Part shown: in pieces, positions 20,789-31,100 of the stretch | Layout: every line of letters starts with the position of its first letter | Numbering within the stretch: position 1 is the first letter of the stretch | Source: Malassezia japonica | Taxonomy: Eukaryota > Basidiomycota > Malasseziomycetes > Malasseziales > Malasseziaceae | Length of the DNA stretch: 64,000 bases | Direction: 5' to 3' | NCBI RefSeq assembly: GCF_029542785.1 | Contig: NC_083370.1 | Coordinates: 1,982,001 to 2,046,000 of the forward strand | The notes under the pieces: generated by a model | Seen by the model: only the letters and a program-made list of their open reading frames with translations | The model's database searches: none | What the model was told of the DNA's origin: nothing | Program-made: the position numbers and the translations under genes

Positions 20789-23576
20789 GGACGACGAGGC
20801 GCGTGCTGCAGAGGCGGCGCTCGAGCAGCGGCTGCACGAGCTGACGCTCGAAGGCGTGCAATACGACTCGGACTTGGATCCTGGCTCTGATACCGAGGCG
20901 GCCAAGCCCGAGCCGCCGTACGCGTGTGCATACTGCGGCCTGGCGGACGTGCGGAGCTGCGTGCAGTGCACGCAGTGCGACAAGTGGTTCTGCAACGGGC
21001 GCGGAAGCACTGCCGGGTCGCATATCGTGACGCACCTTGTGCGGTCGCGACACAAGGCCGTGCGCCTGCACCCCGAGTCGCCACTCGGCGATACGGTGCC
21101 GGAATGCTACTCGTGTGGCTCCAAGAACCCTTTCCTGCTCGGTTTTATCCCTGCCAAAGGCAATGCGGTCGTCGTGCTCTTGTGCCGGAATCCGTGTGCG
21201 CATGCGCCTTCATCGAAGGACATGCAGTGGGACACGGCACAGTGGTCCCCGCTTATCCAGGACCGTGCCTTTCTCCCGTGGTTTGTCGCAGTGCCCTCCA
21301 ACGATCAGGCCAAGAACGTGCGTCAAATTAGCGCGCGACAGATTAGCATGCTCGAGGACCTCTGGCGCGAGAACGAGCGTGCGACCGTGGCAGACTTGCA
21401 GACGAACCACGTCGAGGAAGCGGTCGCCAAGACACAGCAACAGTACGTGGACGCGTACGAGTACCAAAAGATCTATTCGCCGCTCATCACCATCGAGGCC
21501 GAGTACGACAAGAAGCTGCGCGAAAGCCAGGTGCAGCACGGCGTCGTGGTGCGCTGGGACACGACGCGGCCGCAGCGGCCCATTGCCTGGCTCCAGCTGC
21601 CGCAGCTCGAGAGTGGCGAGGTGCGCATCGCCGTCGGCGACGAGATCAAGCTCAAGTACCACGGCGAGCTCCATGCGCCATGGGAGTCACTGGTGCAGGT
21701 CGTTTCTGTCCCGCAGTACGCCGTGACCGAGGTGGCGGTTGAGCTACGCCGCGGCACGGGCGCTCCGACGCAGTGCACGCACAACTTTACCACCGAGTTC
21801 GTGTGGAAGGGCACGACGTTTGACCGCATGCAGCTTGCGCTGCGCTCGTTTGCAATGGAGAACAAGAGCATGAGCGGGTACATCTCACGCGTAATTCTGG
21901 GGCATCCGGTGCCGCCGAGCATGCTCAGCACCGAGTTTCCCGCGCGCTTCACCGTGCCGGGCCTGCCGGAGCTGAACCACTCGCAGGTGCAGGCGGTCAA
22001 GTCGGTGCTCTCGCGCCCGCTGAGCCTGATCCAGGGGCCTCCAGGCACCGGCAAGACGGTGACCAGTGCGACGATCGTCTACCACCTGAGCCAGATGAAC
22101 CCCGGGCCGGTGCTCGTGTGTGCGCCGTCAAACGTTGCCGTCGACCAGCTCACCGAGAAGCTGCATCAGACTGGCCTCAAGGTAGTGCGTGTGATGGCGC
22201 GCAGCCGTGAGGCGATCAGCAGCCGCGTCAGCTTCCTGTCGCTGCACGAGCAGCTCGCCAAGGCCTGCACCTCGCCGGAGCTGACCAAGCTCTCGCGGAT
22301 GAAGCAGGAGCACGGCGAGCTGAGCACGAGCGACGAGCGGCGGTACCGCTCGATGATGAAGGCGTGTGAGCGCGACATTCTCAGCGCCGCCGACGTCATT
22401 TGCACGACGTGCTCGGGGACGGGCGACGTGCGTCTTACGAATATGACCTTCCGCACGGTGCTCATCGACGAGGCGACGCAGGCGACCGAGCCCGAGTCGC
22501 TCATCCCGATCGTGCACGGGTGCAAGCAGGTGGTGCTGGTCGGCGACCACAAGCAGCTGGGCCCGGTGATTATGAACCGCAAAGCGGCACTTGCGGGTAT
22601 GAAGAACAGCCTCTTTGAGCGCCTCATCCGCCTCGGCCACCGCCCGCTGCGTCTCGAGGTGCAGTACCGCATGCACCCCTGCCTGTCCGAGTTTCCCAGC
22701 AACATGTTTTACGACGGTGCACTACAAAACGGCGTCACGGCACAGGAGCGCATCCAGCGCGGCGTCGACTACCCGTGGCCCAAGCCCAGCACACCGATGC
22801 TCTTCCGCCAGGACCTCGGGCAGGAGGAGATCTCGGGCAGTGGCACCTCGTTCCTGAACCGGACCGAGGCGTCCTCTGTGGAAAAGATGGTCACGGCGCT
22901 GCTCAAGTCGAATGTACTCCCATCGCAGATCGGTATCGTGACGCCATACGAGGGCCAGCGCAGCTACCTGCTTACACACATGCAGATGCACGGCAGCCTG
23001 CGGAAGGACCTCTACCGCGAGGTCGAGGTGGCGAGCGTCGACGCGTTCCAGGGGCGCGAGAAAGACTATATCCTCGTGAGCTGCGTCCGCAGCAGCGAAC
23101 GCCAGGGCATCGGTTTCTTGAGCGATCCCCGCCGGATGAACGTCGCGCTGACGCGTGCGCGCTACGGCCTAATCATTATCGGCAATCCCAAGGTGCTGAG
23201 CCGCAACCCCCTATGGTACTATCTCCTTGTGCACTTCAAGGAGCAGCAGCTCCTCGTCGAGGGGCCGCTCTCCAACATGCAGCCCTCGATGATCCAGTTC
23301 CCGAGTCAGCCACCTCACGTGCGCGGGCAGCGTAAGCGCCCAGCCGATCCGTCTGGCGATCGGCGCGCCCGGGCGCCTACAGATGTGCACGCGGCGTGGG
23401 GCGCCGCGGCGATCGGCGCGCCGCCACTGTCTTTCTCGAAAAGTGATCGTCTGCAGGACGATGACGCGGACCTTGAAAGCCTGCACGGCTATAAGAGCCA
23501 GGCGTCCGTTGCAGACGACGATATCTCCGAGCCGCCTACGCCCGCGGCGCACACTTCCGTAACATCATTTTTCTGA
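20787..23576 (+). CDS. UPF1: RNA helicase Upf1 (nonsense-mediated decay)
   Basis: ATP-dependent superfamily 1 helicase, the core of nonsense-mediated mRNA decay; cytoplasmic. 929 aa, intronless. The CH zinc domain begins CAYCGLADVRSCVQCTQC near residue 46. The 1B domain follows, then Walker A GPPGTGKT near 416, LIDEATQATEPE (motif II), VGDHKQLGP (III), LEVQYRMHP (IV), SVDAFQGREKDY (V) and MNVALTRARYG (VI). The C-terminal tail of about 110 residues is low complexity. The next in-frame ATG lies deep in the CH domain, so 20787 must be the start. Confidence 0.97.
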   Translation: MDDEARAAEAALEQRLHELTLEGVQYDSDLDPGSDTEAAKPEPPYACAYCGLADVRSCVQCTQCDKWFCNGRGSTAGSHIVTHLVRSRHKAVRLHPESPLGDTVPECYSCGSKNPFLLGFIPAKGNAVVVLLCRNPCAHAPSSKDMQWDTAQWSPLIQDRAFLPWFVAVPSNDQAKNVRQISARQISMLEDLWRENERATVADLQTNHVEEAVAKTQQQYVDAYEYQKIYSPLITIEAEYDKKLRESQVQHGVVVRWDTTRPQRPIAWLQLPQLESGEVRIAVGDEIKLKYHGELHAPWESLVQVVSVPQYAVTEVAVELRRGTGAPTQCTHNFTTEFVWKGTTFDRMQLALRSFAMENKSMSGYISRVILGHPVPPSMLSTEFPARFTVPGLPELNHSQVQAVKSVLSRPLSLIQGPPGTGKTVTSATIVYHLSQMNPGPVLVCAPSNVAVDQLTEKLHQTGLKVVRVMARSREAISSRVSFLSLHEQLAKACTSPELTKLSRMKQEHGELSTSDERRYRSMMKACERDILSAADVICTTCSGTGDVRLTNMTFRTVLIDEATQATEPESLIPIVHGCKQVVLVGDHKQLGPVIMNRKAALAGMKNSLFERLIRLGHRPLRLEVQYRMHPCLSEFPSNMFYDGALQNGVTAQERIQRGVDYPWPKPSTPMLFRQDLGQEEISGSGTSFLNRTEASSVEKMVTALLKSNVLPSQIGIVTPYEGQRSYLLTHMQMHGSLRKDLYREVEVASVDAFQGREKDYILVSCVRSSERQGIGFLSDPRRMNVALTRARYGLIIIGNPKVLSRNPLWYYLLVHFKEQQLLVEGPLSNMQPSMIQFPSQPPHVRGQRKRPADPSGDRRARAPTDVHAAWGAAAIGAPPLSFSKSDRLQDDDADLESLHGYKSQASVADDDISEPPTPAAHTSVTSFF

Positions 23577-23585
23577 GTTTCCCCG

Positions 23586-23591
23586 CACGTG
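23586..23591. promoter_or_regulatory. CACGTG element upstream of the acyl-CoA ligase
   Basis: CACGTG 36-41 bases before the ATG at 23627, in the 50-bp gap after Upf1. It is followed by a GGGGT-TTC-ACCCC mini-hairpin. Confidence 0.4.
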
Positions 23592-23626
23592 GGGTTTCAC
23601 CCCGCAGAATCCTCTAGACACCCACC

Positions 23627-25353
23627 ATGGCCCAAATCCTGGAATCGGACATTCCCTACGTCCCTGCGCAGACCGCGTCGGGAAAGTACGTTGTGGTGCT
23701 CACACAGCCTTTATGACTGGATTACGTGCAACTTGTCGGGCTGCAAGGACTCAGATGTCGCACAGTACCGCCTGGATGGGAAAGGTGTCACGTATGTCAC
23801 CCCACTGACACAGGCGCAAGACCATCGTAGAGATTGCCGACAAGGTCTCGTACTTTTTGCGGAACACGCTCGATATCAAGGAGGGCGAGCGTGTGGCAAT
23901 CATCTCGCCGAACTCGACGCTGTACACGGCCGTCACCCTCGGTATCCTCCGCGCGGGTCTCGTGGCCGTGCCGCTGAACCCGATCTATTCGGCGGACGAG
24001 CTGGTGCATCCCCTGAAGGATTCGGAGATTTCCGCCGCCTTTGTCTTCCCTGCCATCGTTCCGACGGTGCGTGCAGGTATTGAAAAGGCGCAGCGCTCGC
24101 TCACCCGCCCCAACGGCCAGCCGGCGATCTGGCTGATGGATGATGCGGACTCCGTGGCGGACCTCAAGACGGGCGAGCGCGACTTCCTCAAAGCGCTCAC
24201 CGACAAGACCTTCCCCACGGTGCGTGTGCGCAACTCGCAGGAGGATGTCGCATTTATCGTCTACTCGAGCGGCACGAGCGGCAAGCCCAAGGGCGTGCAG
24301 CTCACGCACGACAACCTAAAGGTCGGCACTGAGACGCTGCGCCTCGGCTCGCAGGGAGACGTGGGCGACCTGCAGGTCGCCATTGCGGTGCTGCCCATGT
24401 TCCACATCTTTGGTCTGAACCTCACGGTCCTTGGTTCGTTCCTCACTGGAATGGTCGTGGTCGTCGTGCCGCGCTTCGACATCGAGGTGTTCTGTGCGGC
24501 GATCCAAAAGTACAAGGTGACGCTCGCGCTGGTTGTGCCGCCGATGCTCCTCGGCCTCGCGCGCCACCCCGTCGTGTCCAATTACGACCTGAGCTCTCTG
24601 CGGATTGCTCTGTGTGGCGCTGCGCCGCTTTCTTCCGAGCTCGGTGACGAGGTTGAGCGCCGGCTGCCCAACCTGCACGTCACGCAGGGCTACGGCCTGA
24701 GCGAGACGTCGCCGGTCGTGACCTACTCGCTGCACCAAGACTACCGCCAGCACAAGGGCTCGTGTGGCGCGGTCGTTCCGGGCTGCCGCGTGCGTCTGGT
24801 GGACGACGACGGCAAGGATGTCGCTCACGAGCAGGGCGAGAATGGCAAGCCGGGCGAACTGTGGGTCCAGGGCGGTATCGTGATGAAAGGCTACCTGAAC
24901 AACAAGGCGGCCAATGACGAGTGCCTCACGCCCGACCACTGGTTCAAGACGGGTGACATTGCCATCTACAAAAACAAGCACCTGTACATTGTCGACCGCA
25001 AGAAGGAGCTCATCAAATACAAGGGCTTCCAGGTGCCCCCGGCTGAGCTCGAGGCGCTCATCCTGACGCACCCCGACATTGCGGACGTCGCCGTGGTCGG
25101 TGTCAATGACAAGGAACAGGCGACCGAGCTGCCGCGTGCGTACGTCGCGCCGCGCCCCAACGTCTTGAACGCCAAGACAGCGTCCGAGGAGGAGAAGCAG
25201 GCGTTTGCCAAGAAGGTCGTGGACTGGGTCGGCGAGCGCGTCGCAAACCACAAGAAACTGCGCGGCGGCGTCGTGGTCATCGAAGAGGTGCCGAAGAGCG
25301 CCTCGGGCAAGATCTTGCGCCGCTTCCTCCGCGACCGCGCGAACCCCAAGTAA
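23627..25353 (+). CDS. 4-coumarate:CoA ligase-like acyl-CoA synthetase
   Basis: Adenylate-forming enzyme that activates a carboxylic acid to its CoA thioester. 560 aa; exons 23627-23685, 23708-23791 and 23814-25353 around 22-nt introns at 23686-23707 and 23792-23813. Splicing restores SGNLYDWI and GKGVTRKTIVEIADKV. ANL-family motifs: YSSGTSGKPKGVQLTH (P-loop, about residue 197), GYGLSETSPVV, FKTGDIAIYKNKHLYIVDRKKELIKYKGFQVPP, and the catalytic lysine near the end in PKSASGKILRR. The C terminus (ANPK) is not a canonical peroxisomal signal. Medium-chain fatty acid or phenylpropanoid-like substrates are both possible. Confidence 0.9.
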
Positions 25354-25421
25354 ATAGGACGAGGCAGCGAATCCTGGCCTGTGCGCGACTCGGCCGGGAG
25401 CGGGTTGGCTCCGACCTTGGG

Positions 25422-26407
25422 ATGCGAACGGTCGTCGGACGCTGGATCGCCCCTGCCTTGCTTGCCCGACGCCCTCTTGCTTCTCGAGTGATTCCTGTAG
25501 CGCGAGTATCGATTCGGATGTCGTCTACCACAGCTGGAAGCGACGTGCTTCCCCCGCTCTTTGAACCCACGCCGGTCGAGGCGGTGACCAAAGACGCACC
25601 GTACGTGCGCACGGCCGCGTGCCTGATCATTGGCGACGAAGTGCTCAACGGCAAGACGCTGGATACCAACAGCAACAAATTGGCAAAACTGTGCTTTGAG
25701 CTCGGCATCGAAATGAAACACGTCGAGGTCATTCCGGACGACCAAGAGACGATCGCCGAGTCCGCACGGCGCCTCTCGAGCAAGTACGACTGGGTCGTTA
25801 CCAGCGGCGGCATTGGCCCGACGCCCGACGATATCACGTACGAGGCGCTTGCCAAGGCATTTGGAAACGTCGCGCTCGAGCACGACCAAGAGACGATCCG
25901 CCGCATGCAGGTGGGCACCGCGCACCGCCTTGGCACGACCAACGTCCCGGACGACGTGGTGCGTGCGCGCGAGCGCATGGCGCTTTTCCCCAAGGGCGCC
26001 GAAGTCATCTTTCCCACGCGCGAATACTGGGTGCCGGTCGTGCGCGTGAACGGCAACGTGTGCGTGCTGCCGGGCGTGCCGCGCATCTTTGAGGGGCTCC
26101 TTCTCGCATTCCAGTCCTATCTCAGGCTCGACCCTGCGATGCGCAAGCCGATTCGCTGCCTCGTCCAGGTGAACCAGCCCGAGAGCGCACTTAGTCCGGT
26201 ACGTCGCCCTACTCACCCAGCTCTTGGAACGCCTCACGCGCGACGGAAAGCAGGACGAGATTCGCGTGGGGTCTTACCCCAAGGTACGTCGCCCTCCTAA
26301 CGCAGTGGAACGCGGGCGTACACATCTCCTTGATTGGCTACGATCAAGCGACCATCGATCGCTACGTTGCGCAGGTCGTCCAAGAGACCGGCGGTCATAA
26401 GCTCTAG
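25422..26407 (+). CDS. MoCF/CinA-type domain protein, probably mitochondrial
   Basis: 313 aa; exons 25422-26198, 26221-26283 and 26306-26407, with 22-nt introns at 26199-26220 and 26284-26305. The molybdopterin-binding (MoaB/Mog, CinA N-terminal) fold is seen in CLIIGDEVLNGKTLDTNS, VVTSGGIGPTPDDITYEAL and VLPGVPRIFEG. The same domain precedes the FAD synthase domain in animal FLAD1, but no such domain follows here. The first 32 residues are Arg-rich and lack acids, like a mitochondrial presequence; MSSTTAGSDV at residue 33 is the alternative start. The reaction is unknown. Its TAG lies in a CTAG shared with the Ysc84 stop. Confidence 0.85.
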
Positions 26408-27973
26408 AGTGGCTCGGTATAGTTCGAGGGGAACCTGCGTGAGTAGTGATACGTACATGCCCGACTCGGGCTTCTCGCTGCTAAAGGCTGCGGCCAGCTC
26501 ACCGGTCCACCAGTCCGACTCGTTATCAGTTCGCTTCAGCACGCGGATAATGTCGCCACGCTTGAACGATAGGTCGCTCGGCTCCTGCGCCTCGAAGTCG
26601 TGCAGCGCAACGACCAGGTCGCCTTCGAGCAGCTCGGTCGGGAGCAAAGAAGGGGGCTGCGAGGCGGGTGCGGGGGCAGGTGCGGGGGCTGGGGGCTCCT
26701 CGTCCTCATCCTCCTCGTCCTGATCTAGATCAATTAGGGCTTTAGACCTGCGCGACTTGTACGGCGCGTACGATGCCGTACTCTCGCGGGCGAACGACGA
26801 GGTGTCGTCACTGGGGGCGTACGCACTCGGCGCACGCGCCGCAGGCTTCTCAAAAGGGTCCGCAAATGGATCGTCGGAGCCGGGCTTAGCGGTAGGCTCC
26901 CACTCGTCCTCGGGCTCCGGCCGTATCGGGCGGCGGGGGCGGCGGCTCTTGTACGGCGCGTACGAGTTCAGACCGGACGAGGGCTCGTCGGCTGCAGGCG
27001 CATCGCGCGCAAACGAGTCATACGAGTCGACCGAGGCCTGTGGGCGCGGCGCATACGACGCCCGCGACTGGCTCGGCCTATCGTACTCGCTCGAAATGCT
27101 CGTCCTCTGCAGTTGGCGATCCAGATCGTCCATGCCCGCAGTACGAGTGGGCTTGGACGACGTCGGCGGACGCGGCGCCGCGCGGCGGTTCGTCCGAGGG
27201 GCGTACGCTGCTGCGCTGCCGGGCGGTACGCTCAGCTCCGACGCCGAGTCGCTCTGCAACGATTCTGTGTCGGCCGTAGTACCGTCGCCGGTAATCTCCT
27301 CGAGGCGCGTCATCAGGGGCACGGCAAACGGCGGCGCATCGACGTCGCCTTTGAGGATCTCATCCGGCTTGATCGAGCGGCCATACACAGTCGCGTTTGC
27401 GTCAGGGCGGTCCAAAAGCGCGGTGCCTTCGATCGTCACACCGCCATAGAGGCCGCGGCTCATGCTATAGCTAAACATGGCGGCCATCTTCATATCTGCA
27501 TTCATCGCGGCGCTCGCCTCGCCGGAACGCCCAAGCGGACCGATCGCCAGAGCAAGGTTACCGCCGAGCTGCAGCGATCCGACCGACATAAAGGAGCGCA
27601 CCGCCGCGCGCGAGTTGAGCACAATCAAACAATCGACCATCTCGGCGCCGGCATTGAATCCGCCGCCGAGGCCGCCGATACCAATCGCCGTAGGAGGCGA
27701 CCAATCTGCATGAGCCAAAGCACCTACCTCCGCTCGGCAGCTTCGCGAGCACGACACCGGTGCCGGCCCGTGCACTCATCAGGAACCCGATACGGTAGAC
27801 CGTAAAGCTGTGTAAGACCCGCAACATACATCGCAATTCCCTTCGCCTTGCGCATGACGCTTGCCGGAATGACCTTATCGAGGCCTTTGACCGACCCCGG
27901 AGGGCAGAACTTGTCAAGGATCTGCGTCAGAGCCGTTGCCTACCTTCTTCGCACGGCGCACGTCCGACTCCAT
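26404..27973 (-). CDS. YSC84: SYLF and SH3 domain actin-patch protein (Ysc84/Lsb3)
   Basis: Lipid- and actin-binding endocytic protein. 493 aa from five exons: 27944-27973 (30 nt), 27830-27921, 27728-27807, 26457-27705 and 26404-26434, with four 22-nt introns (27922-27943, 27808-27829, 27706-27727, 26435-26456). The first three introns fall within the first 68 codons. Splicing restores VRRAKKILDKFC, GIAIFTVYRIGFLMSARAGTGVV and LPSGDWSPPTAIG of the SYLF domain (about 1-190). A Ser/Pro-rich middle has repeated SYAPYKSRR boxes and an acidic plus proline-alanine run. The C-terminal SH3 domain (VVALHDFEAQEPSDLSFKRGD, DWWTGE) ends MFPSNYTEPL in the last exon. The start at MESDVRRAKK is somewhat shorter than the family usual. 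Confidence 0.93.
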
Positions 27974-28000
27974 CGTGGCCAACAGGAGGATCGGGTAGGC

Positions 28001-28006
28001 CACGTG
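28001..28006. promoter_or_regulatory. CACGTG element upstream of Ysc84
   Basis: CACGTG 28-33 bases upstream of the Ysc84 ATG, inside an 8-bp palindrome CCACGTGG, in the 221-bp divergent region with Gcn2. Confidence 0.45.
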
Positions 28007-28160
28007 GCACGGATCTTCACCATGCACGTTTCATACCATAGGTCCTTGCGAAGCAGGGAGCCATAGTGTACCCCGCTTGCCGTGAAAACGACCCTAGGCC
28101 GCGCCATCCGTCTCTGAATCCGGCCGTGCGCCGCACCATGCCAAGCCGCACGGACCAAGC

Positions 28161-28166
28161 CACGTG
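28161..28166. promoter_or_regulatory. CACGTG element upstream of Gcn2
   Basis: CACGTG 29-34 bases before the Gcn2 ATG. Its spacing to the start codon matches almost exactly that of the copy serving Ysc84. Confidence 0.45.
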
Positions 28167-28194
28167 GCGACGTGGCGGAGTGCTTCCGGCGACC

Positions 28195-31100
28195 ATGGCA
28201 GGCGCGGCTCCGGTGCCTGCCCATGAGCTTGCAGAGCTCCGGCGCACCGAGCGCGAGGTTATGGCCTCAATCCTTGGTTCCGACTTTCAGGTTCTGCAGC
28301 CCAAGGCTTGGCACGGTGCCGCAGCCGCCAAGGTCGAGACCTATGAAATTGTGCTGCGGCCAGAGGACGAGTCGCAAAAAGCGCACGTAGCAGTTGTGCT
28401 GCATATTGCGCTGACGCGCACTTATCCGAATACGCATCCTACTGTGCATGTGCGTGCAAACGATGCACGTACGCGCGGCGTGCCGCCGAGCAGCCTGGAG
28501 GAGCTGGGCGAGGTGCTCCAGGGAAAGGCGCGCAGCTTGATAGGCGCCGAAATGATCTGGGAGCTCGTCAGCGTTGCCCAAGAATTCATTAGCGTGCACA
28601 ATGCAGCACCTGCGCAGGACTCGTCTACGGCCAAGCTTAGTCTGGAAGAGCGCATGCGAAAACGCGCCGAGACCGAGCAGCAGGACGAAGAACGACGCGT
28701 GCAAGAAGAACACGCGCAGCGCGCAGAAGCTGAGCAACAGCGCTCGCGTGAGCTTGCAACGCTCATCGAGAGCGAGACTCGACGTCAAAAAGCGGCGATC
28801 CGCGAAGAGCGGCGCAAGCTGCGCGACACGCCGATGGCGCCGCCGCCGCCGGTCCCGTCCGAGGCAAGCGCGAGCGTCGAGATGGAAAAGGCCGACCAGG
28901 AGGCATTTGCCTTGGCTTCGGTGCCCCTGCCCGCCTCGCCGGTGCGCCGAGGGCCGCTCCTCGAGACTTTTCCGCTGGCTCGCAGTTTTGTTGCTTTCCC
29001 TGAGCAACTTGCCGACGCCAACGAGACGCTCTGGGCACTAGACATTACGCCGATCACCGCGCCGTACTATGCCGGCGCAGCTGGGAGTCGCAAACTCGAC
29101 GATCTCGAGGCGGATTTGCACACACTGCAAAAGATCCGTGCGCCGTCTCTTGCGCCGCTCTTGGGCTTTGTACGTGCCCCGCTCCGTACGCCTGAGCTTC
29201 CGCAGGCGAGTGCTCTGTGCATTGTACGCTCTGGTGCAGGTGCGTGGCGTATGAGCCAGCTTCTCGCGCAGTGCCGCACGCTGCCGTGGCCAAGCGTGCG
29301 GTCGCACCTGCAATGCCTGCTAGATGCGCTGCATGCGCTGCATTCTGCGCAGCTGGTGCACCGCCAAGTCGCACTCGAGCACATCCTTTTGGAGCACGAG
29401 CAAGTACGCCTCTCGGGCGCCGTGTACCGCCGGCGCCTGTGGGACATGCATCGCTCGAATTCATTAAATGCGATGCGTACAGAAGAGACGCCTGCTCCCG
29501 ACCTATGGCGCTCGCCGGAAGCGATTAGCGATCCGATCAACTACTATGCGCCCCGCGACCTGTGGGACCTTGGCCGCTGTGCGTGCCAGATGCTGTTTGG
29601 AACGCACGTCATGTATACGTATGCATCGCCAGAGCAGCTCTGGGACTCGATGCAGGGCGAAGAAGTACGGGAAGCCAAGGCATTCCTGCAGCGGCTCATG
29701 CACCGCTCGCCGCAGGCTCGGGGTACCGCTGCCGAGCTGCGTACATTGCTCGACGAGACGAGTGCGTCGCAATGGCACAGCGAAGTCGAGCCGGTCTCGC
29801 CTGCACGTACCGTGGCAGCGCGTGCGATGCATCAGTCATTGCGGCCACAGCGGCCGCCCCGCCATGCTCCTCAGCCCGAGCCCATCGGTTCGTTCTGGCA
29901 GCTACGCAACGTCGCGACGCCGAGCTACCAGCCCGTGTCGCGCTATCTGAGTGACTTTGAGGAAGTGGAATTCCTTGGGAAGGGCGCGTTTGGTGTGGTG
30001 GTCAAGGCCAAGAACAAGCTTGACGGTCGCTTTTACGCTGTAAAAAAGGTGCGACTCAGCAGCTCGGCGGCCGAAGAAGAGCGGACGATGCGCGAAATCA
30101 TGACCCTTTCGCGTCTCGACCATCCTCATATCGTGCGCTATGTGACGTGCTGGATCGAAGAAACGCAAGTGCCGAGTCTCTCGGCCATCGGGCCAGAGAC
30201 CTCCTCGGAGATGGCCATGACGACGAGTCAGCAGATGGATGCGAGTGCCATTCGTGCACTGAACCGCTTTGCGCCGCATGCCGTGGGCGGCGGAGGCAGC
30301 AACCTTGACGACTTTTTGTCGACAGACAAGCAGGATATCTCGGATCTGGACTCGTACATTGAGTTTGGCAGTGTCCATGACGACTCGAATGTCGCTAGCG
30401 AAGCCAATGAGAACCGCAGCAGTGCGCTTTGGGCTAGCCGCAGCGAGTCCAACTTGTCGGACAGCAGTTCGTCGAGCGGCGCAAGCTTGGTGAGCCCGAC
30501 GCCACCCGTGCCCATGTCTTCGTCGCAGGATCGCGGCACAGGCGCGACGCGTGTGCTCTACATTCAAATGGAGTACGTCGAGAACCAGACGCTGAGTGAT
30601 GCGATCGAACGTGGTCTCTCCGTCGACGAGGCCTGGAATATTTTCCGGCAGATGCTCGAGGCGCTTGTGCACATTGCGAGCGTCGGCATCATTCACCGCG
30701 ACCTGAAGCCCAGCAATGTGCTGATGTACGGCAATGGCGATATCAAGATTGGCGACTTTGGCCTCGCTACGACCAACCTCCAGACGATCGAGACGGGGAT
30801 GCGCGAGTCGGTGTCGAGCGAGCAGAGCGGCGACGACAAAGAGCTGACGTCGGGCCTCGGCACGTTTTCGTACATTGCGCCCGAGGTACTTGCAAAACAA
30901 GGCCTTAGCACGCGGTACAACTTCAAGGTCGACATGTTTTCTCTTGGTGTGATGTTTTTCGAAATGCTCGCATCGCAGCGGTACTACAAGACGACGATGG
31001 AGCGCAATCAGCTTATTCGCGACCTTCGGCAGCCGTCCATCGAGCTCCCTGCATCTTGGGACGAGGAACAGTTTCCCGCGCAGACGCAAATCATCCGTCA

